A DNA stretch of 6,929 bases. Source: Candidatus Spyradenecus faecavium. Lineage in GTDB: Bacteria; Verrucomicrobiota; Kiritimatiellia; RFP12; DVOR01. The first letter of the stretch is position 1. Each line of letters opens with the position of its first letter. The stretch is from contig DVOR01000170.1 of NCBI GenBank assembly GCA_018713405.1, forward strand, positions 1 through 6,929, read 5' to 3'. Under the pieces are notes generated by a model. That model was not told where the DNA came from, made no database searches, and worked only from the letters and a program-made list of their open reading frames with translations. This document shows, in pieces, positions 5,044 through 6,929 of the stretch. A program made the position numbers and the translations under genes.

Positions 5044-6261
5044 TCAGTCCTTCAGCTTTTCGGTGTCGGAGATGTAGTTGTCGCGGAGGGAGGCGACGGT
5101 GTAGCCCTGAGGCGTGAGCACGGTGGCCACGGTGGCGGGCTCGCCTTCGTTGGTCATGGAGTCATAACCAGAGGTCGGCACCTTGATGACGACGAGGTAG
5201 CGGTTGTACTCGGTGTCCGTCTGCTCCTGGCGCTTGCCGTAGGCGGGGGTGTCCACGCGGATAGCCTTGCCGCTGTAGATGGAGGCGAAACGCCCCAAGC
5301 CCATCACCACGAGATAGTAGCGCTTGCCGTCCGAGACATTTGTGTCGTACGGAACATTGGGGTCGGCCACTTGACTGTTGGTGAGACCGCAGTTGGAGAT
5401 AATCTCGTCGGTGAGGTTCATCGGCATGGTCGCGCCCATCATCTGTGCGCCGCCGCCCGGATAGACGAAGCAGAGCTTCGTGAGCGGATTACCACCCTCC
5501 ACCACGGCCTCGGCCTCTTCAATCGCGTTGTTGAGGGAGGTCATATCCATAAAGGTCTGAGATTCCCCGTCGGTGGGCGTGAAGGTGACACCGGTGACGT
5601 TACTAGCGTCGATTTGCGCCTGCAGGTCCGTGCGCAAAGTCTCGGCTTGGCCGACAAGTTCGTTAGCCTCGGCGAGGGCCGCAGCGGCCTCTTCGGACTT
5701 ACTAGCAACAGTGAGGGAGCAGAGCGTCTCGGAGACGTCCATCTCACCGGTAGGCATGCTAGCTGTCGGCCCCATTTGAAGCGAACCCATTGCGAAGGTA
5801 GAGTCGTTGGCATTCTCAGCATCCACACGATGGAGGAAGACTTGGGTAAGGCCAGATGCACGCAAGGTCTTAATAACCTCATCGGGGGCATCCTTGGCCA
5901 TGGCGGTGTAGCCAACGGGGCCGGTGAGGCCCTTGCCGGAAGAGGACATCTGGGTGACGCCAGTCAAGGTCGTCCCCCCGGTTGTGGCCGGCATGGTGTG
6001 GTACATGTTGCCTTCGGTGTCGATGAGGGAGTCAAGCTTGTTGATGAGCTTGTAATCGTTGACCGCGCTCCAGTGGCTGATGGTGGACATCAGGGTGGAG
6101 CAGTCGTTGATTTCCATCGCGGTCTTGGCGCGCTCGTCCAAGTAGCGATAGGTCACGGCGACGCCTGCGCCGATGACGGCGATGATGGCGACGACGACCA
6201 AGAGCTCGATGAGCGTGAAGCCCGCGTGGCGCTTGGTGCGGTTGAGGTGTGTGTGCTTCAT
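5044..6261 (-). CDS. Large pseudopilin / prepilin-type protein, possible major subunit
   Basis: This is a prepilin-type protein of 405 aa. Leader MKHTHLNRTKRHAG (14 residues, basic) is cut before F(+1)TLIE(+5)LLVVVAIIAVIGAGVAVTYRY, which forms the membrane/polymerisation helix. At about 391 residues, the mature chain is far longer than a GspG or PilA (about 120-160). Recognisable parts are a Gly/Thr/Ser-rich stretch (about 91-115), a helical, probably coiled-coil insert (about 188-220, Ala/Glu-rich), and two similar strand segments, RYYLVVMGLG (314-323) and NRYLVVIKV (353-361). Four cysteines (54, 181, 264, 291) could form disulfides. The start is the ATG at 6261, which gives a normal leader and has AAGGA upstream inside a hairpin; an upstream in-frame start would add 20 residues. 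Composition differs from its neighbours: 60-base samples counted by hand give 50% GC at 5821-5880 against 80% at 3301-3360. It stands apart from the overlapping operon. It may be the abundant subunit, with the others minor; this is inference. Confidence 0.87.
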   Translation of the reverse strand: MKHTHLNRTKRHAGFTLIELLVVVAIIAVIGAGVAVTYRYLDERAKTAMEINDCSTLMSTISHWSAVNDYKLINKLDSLIDTEGNMYHTMPATTGGTTLTGVTQMSSSGKGLTGPVGYTAMAKDAPDEVIKTLRASGLTQVFLHRVDAENANDSTFAMGSLQMGPTASMPTGEMDVSETLCSLTVASKSEEAAAALAEANELVGQAETLRTDLQAQIDASNVTGVTFTPTDGESQTFMDMTSLNNAIEEAEAVVEGGNPLTKLCFVYPGGGAQMMGATMPMNLTDEIISNCGLTNSQVADPNVPYDTNVSDGKRYYLVVMGLGRFASIYSGKAIRVDTPAYGKRQEQTDTEYNRYLVVIKVPTSGYDSMTNEGEPATVATVLTPQGYTVASLRDNYISDTEKLKD

Positions 6262-6276
6262 AAGGAATGGTTCCTT
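6262..6276 (-). promoter_or_regulatory. Ribosome binding site inside a perfect short hairpin
   Basis: On the minus strand AAGGAA (6276-6271), CCA and TTCCTT (6267-6262) form a perfect 6-bp stem with a 3-base loop, and the ATG of the large pseudopilin follows at once. AAGGA is the only Shine-Dalgarno-like sequence here, ten bases before the ATG, a slightly long spacing. If the hairpin forms, it hides the ribosome site. The stem is A/T-rich and modest, so it may be regulatory, temperature-sensitive or coincidental. Confidence 0.5.
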
Positions 6277-6292
6277 GTGTGGTGTTTGTGTT

Positions 6293-6318
6293 CGGGTTTC
6301 GCAGGCGCTGGAGACCCG
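6293..6318. other. Imperfect inverted repeat between the flavodoxin and pseudopilin genes
   Basis: Arms CGGGTTTC (6293-6300) and GAGACCCG (6311-6318) are complementary except for one G/T pair on the plus strand, which becomes a C/A mismatch in the minus-strand transcript. A small CAG/CTG stem could extend it inside. It lies 16 bases after the flavodoxin stop. No U-tract follows in the direction of transcription, so it is at best a weak terminator or processing hairpin. Confidence 0.3.
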
Positions 6319-6333
6319 CACGTTGGGTGCCGT

Positions 6334-6843
6334 TCAGGCCTGGGCCTTGGCGAGGGCGTCGGCGGCGGCCTGGGCGGCGTGCTGGAGATCGGTTTCGTCG
6401 GGGTGCTTGGCGGCTTCGGCCCAGCGGGCCTCGGCCTCGGGGGTCGGGGCGTGGGGGTTGCCGGCGGGCATCTTGCGCATCCATTCGATGAGGACGGGGT
6501 CGATGGCACCCTGGCACCAGAAGGCGGCGACCTGCTCGCAGCCCTCGCCGTAGGCCTTGGGCGCGGCCTCGGCGCAGGTCTTGGCGTGCAGGGAGTCGGG
6601 GTTGGCGCCCAGGGTGAAGAAGGTGAAGACCTTCTTGCCGCGGATGGTCTTCATGTAGTCGGCGGCTTCCTTGTTGGGGCCGCCCTTGTCGACCCAGAAG
6701 CCCATGGCGATGAAGTCGTAGGCGTCGGGCGCGGGGGCGGTCTTGACGTCGTGGAGTTCGGCGCCGGGGAGGGCCTGGGCGACGGCTTCGGCGACCTTCT
6801 TGGTGTTGCCGGTCTTGGTGGAGTAAACGACGAGGATTTTCAT
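6334..6843 (-). CDS. Flavodoxin family protein (Flavodoxin_3 / BilS-like type)
   Basis: This is a predicted soluble FMN-binding electron-transfer protein of 169 aa. The N-terminal strand MKILVVY leads into the phosphate-binding loop STKTGNT (8-14). DAYDFIAMGFWVDKGGPNKEA (from residue 40) and the FFTLGANPDS loop (75-84) follow, then FWCQGAIDP (108-116), and a tail with HPDETDL (about 147-153). The GFWVDKG and CQGxIDP pair is, from memory, typical of the Flavodoxin_3 group, to which the gut bilirubin-reductase partner BilS also belongs; no reductase partner is visible here, so the redox partner is unknown. AAGGAG stands seven bases before the ATG at 6843, the best ribosome site in the window. 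The gene ends 72 bases before the large pseudopilin on the same strand, so co-transcription is possible, but a role in secretion is not expected. It is more likely a separate gene that ends where the secretion cluster begins. Confidence 0.9.
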   Translation of the reverse strand: MKILVVYSTKTGNTKKVAEAVAQALPGAELHDVKTAPAPDAYDFIAMGFWVDKGGPNKEAADYMKTIRGKKVFTFFTLGANPDSLHAKTCAEAAPKAYGEGCEQVAAFWCQGAIDPVLIEWMRKMPAGNPHAPTPEAEARWAEAAKHPDETDLQHAAQAAADALAKAQA

Positions 6844-6850
6844 TTGGAGG

Positions 6851-6856
6851 CTCCTT
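6851..6856 (-). promoter_or_regulatory. Shine-Dalgarno site of the flavodoxin gene
   Basis: AAGGAG on the minus strand, seven bases upstream of the ATG at 6843. It fixes the flavodoxin start and is clearly stronger than the sites in front of the secretion genes. Confidence 0.8.
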
Positions 6857-6887
6857 GATGAGGTGTGAGTGGGGTGAGGGAAGCGGG

Positions 6888-6915
6888 GAGAACGGAGAAC
6901 GGAAAACGGAGAACG
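6888..6915. repeat. Four tandem heptamers (GAGAACG) upstream of the flavodoxin gene
   Basis: On the plus strand GAGAACG is repeated at 6888, 6895, 6902 (as GAAAACG) and 6909, with a partial fifth copy GAG at 6916. The repeat ends 44 bases upstream of the flavodoxin ATG, where its promoter or leader could be, and makes a pyrimidine-rich tract on the coding strand. I see no convincing -35/-10 pair in 6844-6929. The repeat may vary in number by slippage, or may belong to a dispersed repeat that continues past the right edge. Confidence 0.8.
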
Positions 6916-6929
6916 GAGCGCCCCTACGG

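Noticed and set aside
6847..6855. Palindrome GGAGGCTCC at the flavodoxin ribosome site
   Set aside because: The 4-base arms are separated by a single base, so no hairpin can form; it is probably coincidence around the Shine-Dalgarno.
5371..6858. Long plus-strand open frame (495 codons) opposite the pseudopilin and flavodoxin genes
   Set aside because: It is antisense to two clearly recognisable genes, Gly/Val/Leu-rich without motifs, and explained by high GC on the opposite strand.

Overview
GC-rich, tightly packed bacterial DNA in which every supported gene lies on the minus strand, so the window reads right to left in transcription order. The core is part of a type II secretion / type IV pilus-like machine: three prepilin-type (pseudopilin) genes, a GspL-like inner-membrane protein (PilM-like and PilN-like halves in one chain), a PilO/GspM-like protein, and the N-terminal two-thirds of a GspE/PilB-type assembly ATPase that runs off the left edge. 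A flavodoxin of the 'GFWVDKG...CQG' type lies upstream of the block. The secretin, the GspF/PilC platform protein and the prepilin peptidase are not in the window. The organism is probably a Gram-negative anaerobe; a PVC-group bacterium (Kiritimatiellota, Lentisphaerota or Verrucomicrobiota) is my guess from composition, the divergent pseudopilins and the flavodoxin type, but nothing here fixes the taxon.

Layout in transcription order: 6888-6915 heptamer tandem repeat; 6843-6334 flavodoxin; 6333-6262 short spacer with an imperfect inverted repeat and a hairpin that contains the ribosome binding site; 6261-5044 a large pseudopilin (405 aa), visibly less GC-rich than its neighbours; 5043-4769 a 275-base non-coding spacer; 4768-3926 second pseudopilin; 3929-2952 third pseudopilin (GTG start); 2955-1624 GspL-like; 1627-824 PilO/GspM-like; 827-1 GspE-like ATPase. 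The last five genes are chained by four consecutive 4-base start/stop overlaps (one GTGA, three ATGA). This is strong evidence for one translationally coupled operon and for equimolar assembly of the machine's inner-membrane and cytoplasmic parts.

The most unusual region is the 275-base spacer between the large pseudopilin and the five-gene operon. It holds eight tandem copies of a roughly 22-bp unit (4861-5036), each copy itself a near-perfect palindrome of the type AACCC...GGGTT. The array runs directly into a very G-rich quadruplex-type motif on the coding strand (4840-4865), followed 29 bases later by a second quadruplex-type motif on the opposite strand (4789-4810). This block could separate expression of an abundant major pseudopilin from that of the low-abundance assembly components, as a processing, stabilising or attenuating element or as a protein-binding array. 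The structure is visible in the sequence; the function is inference.
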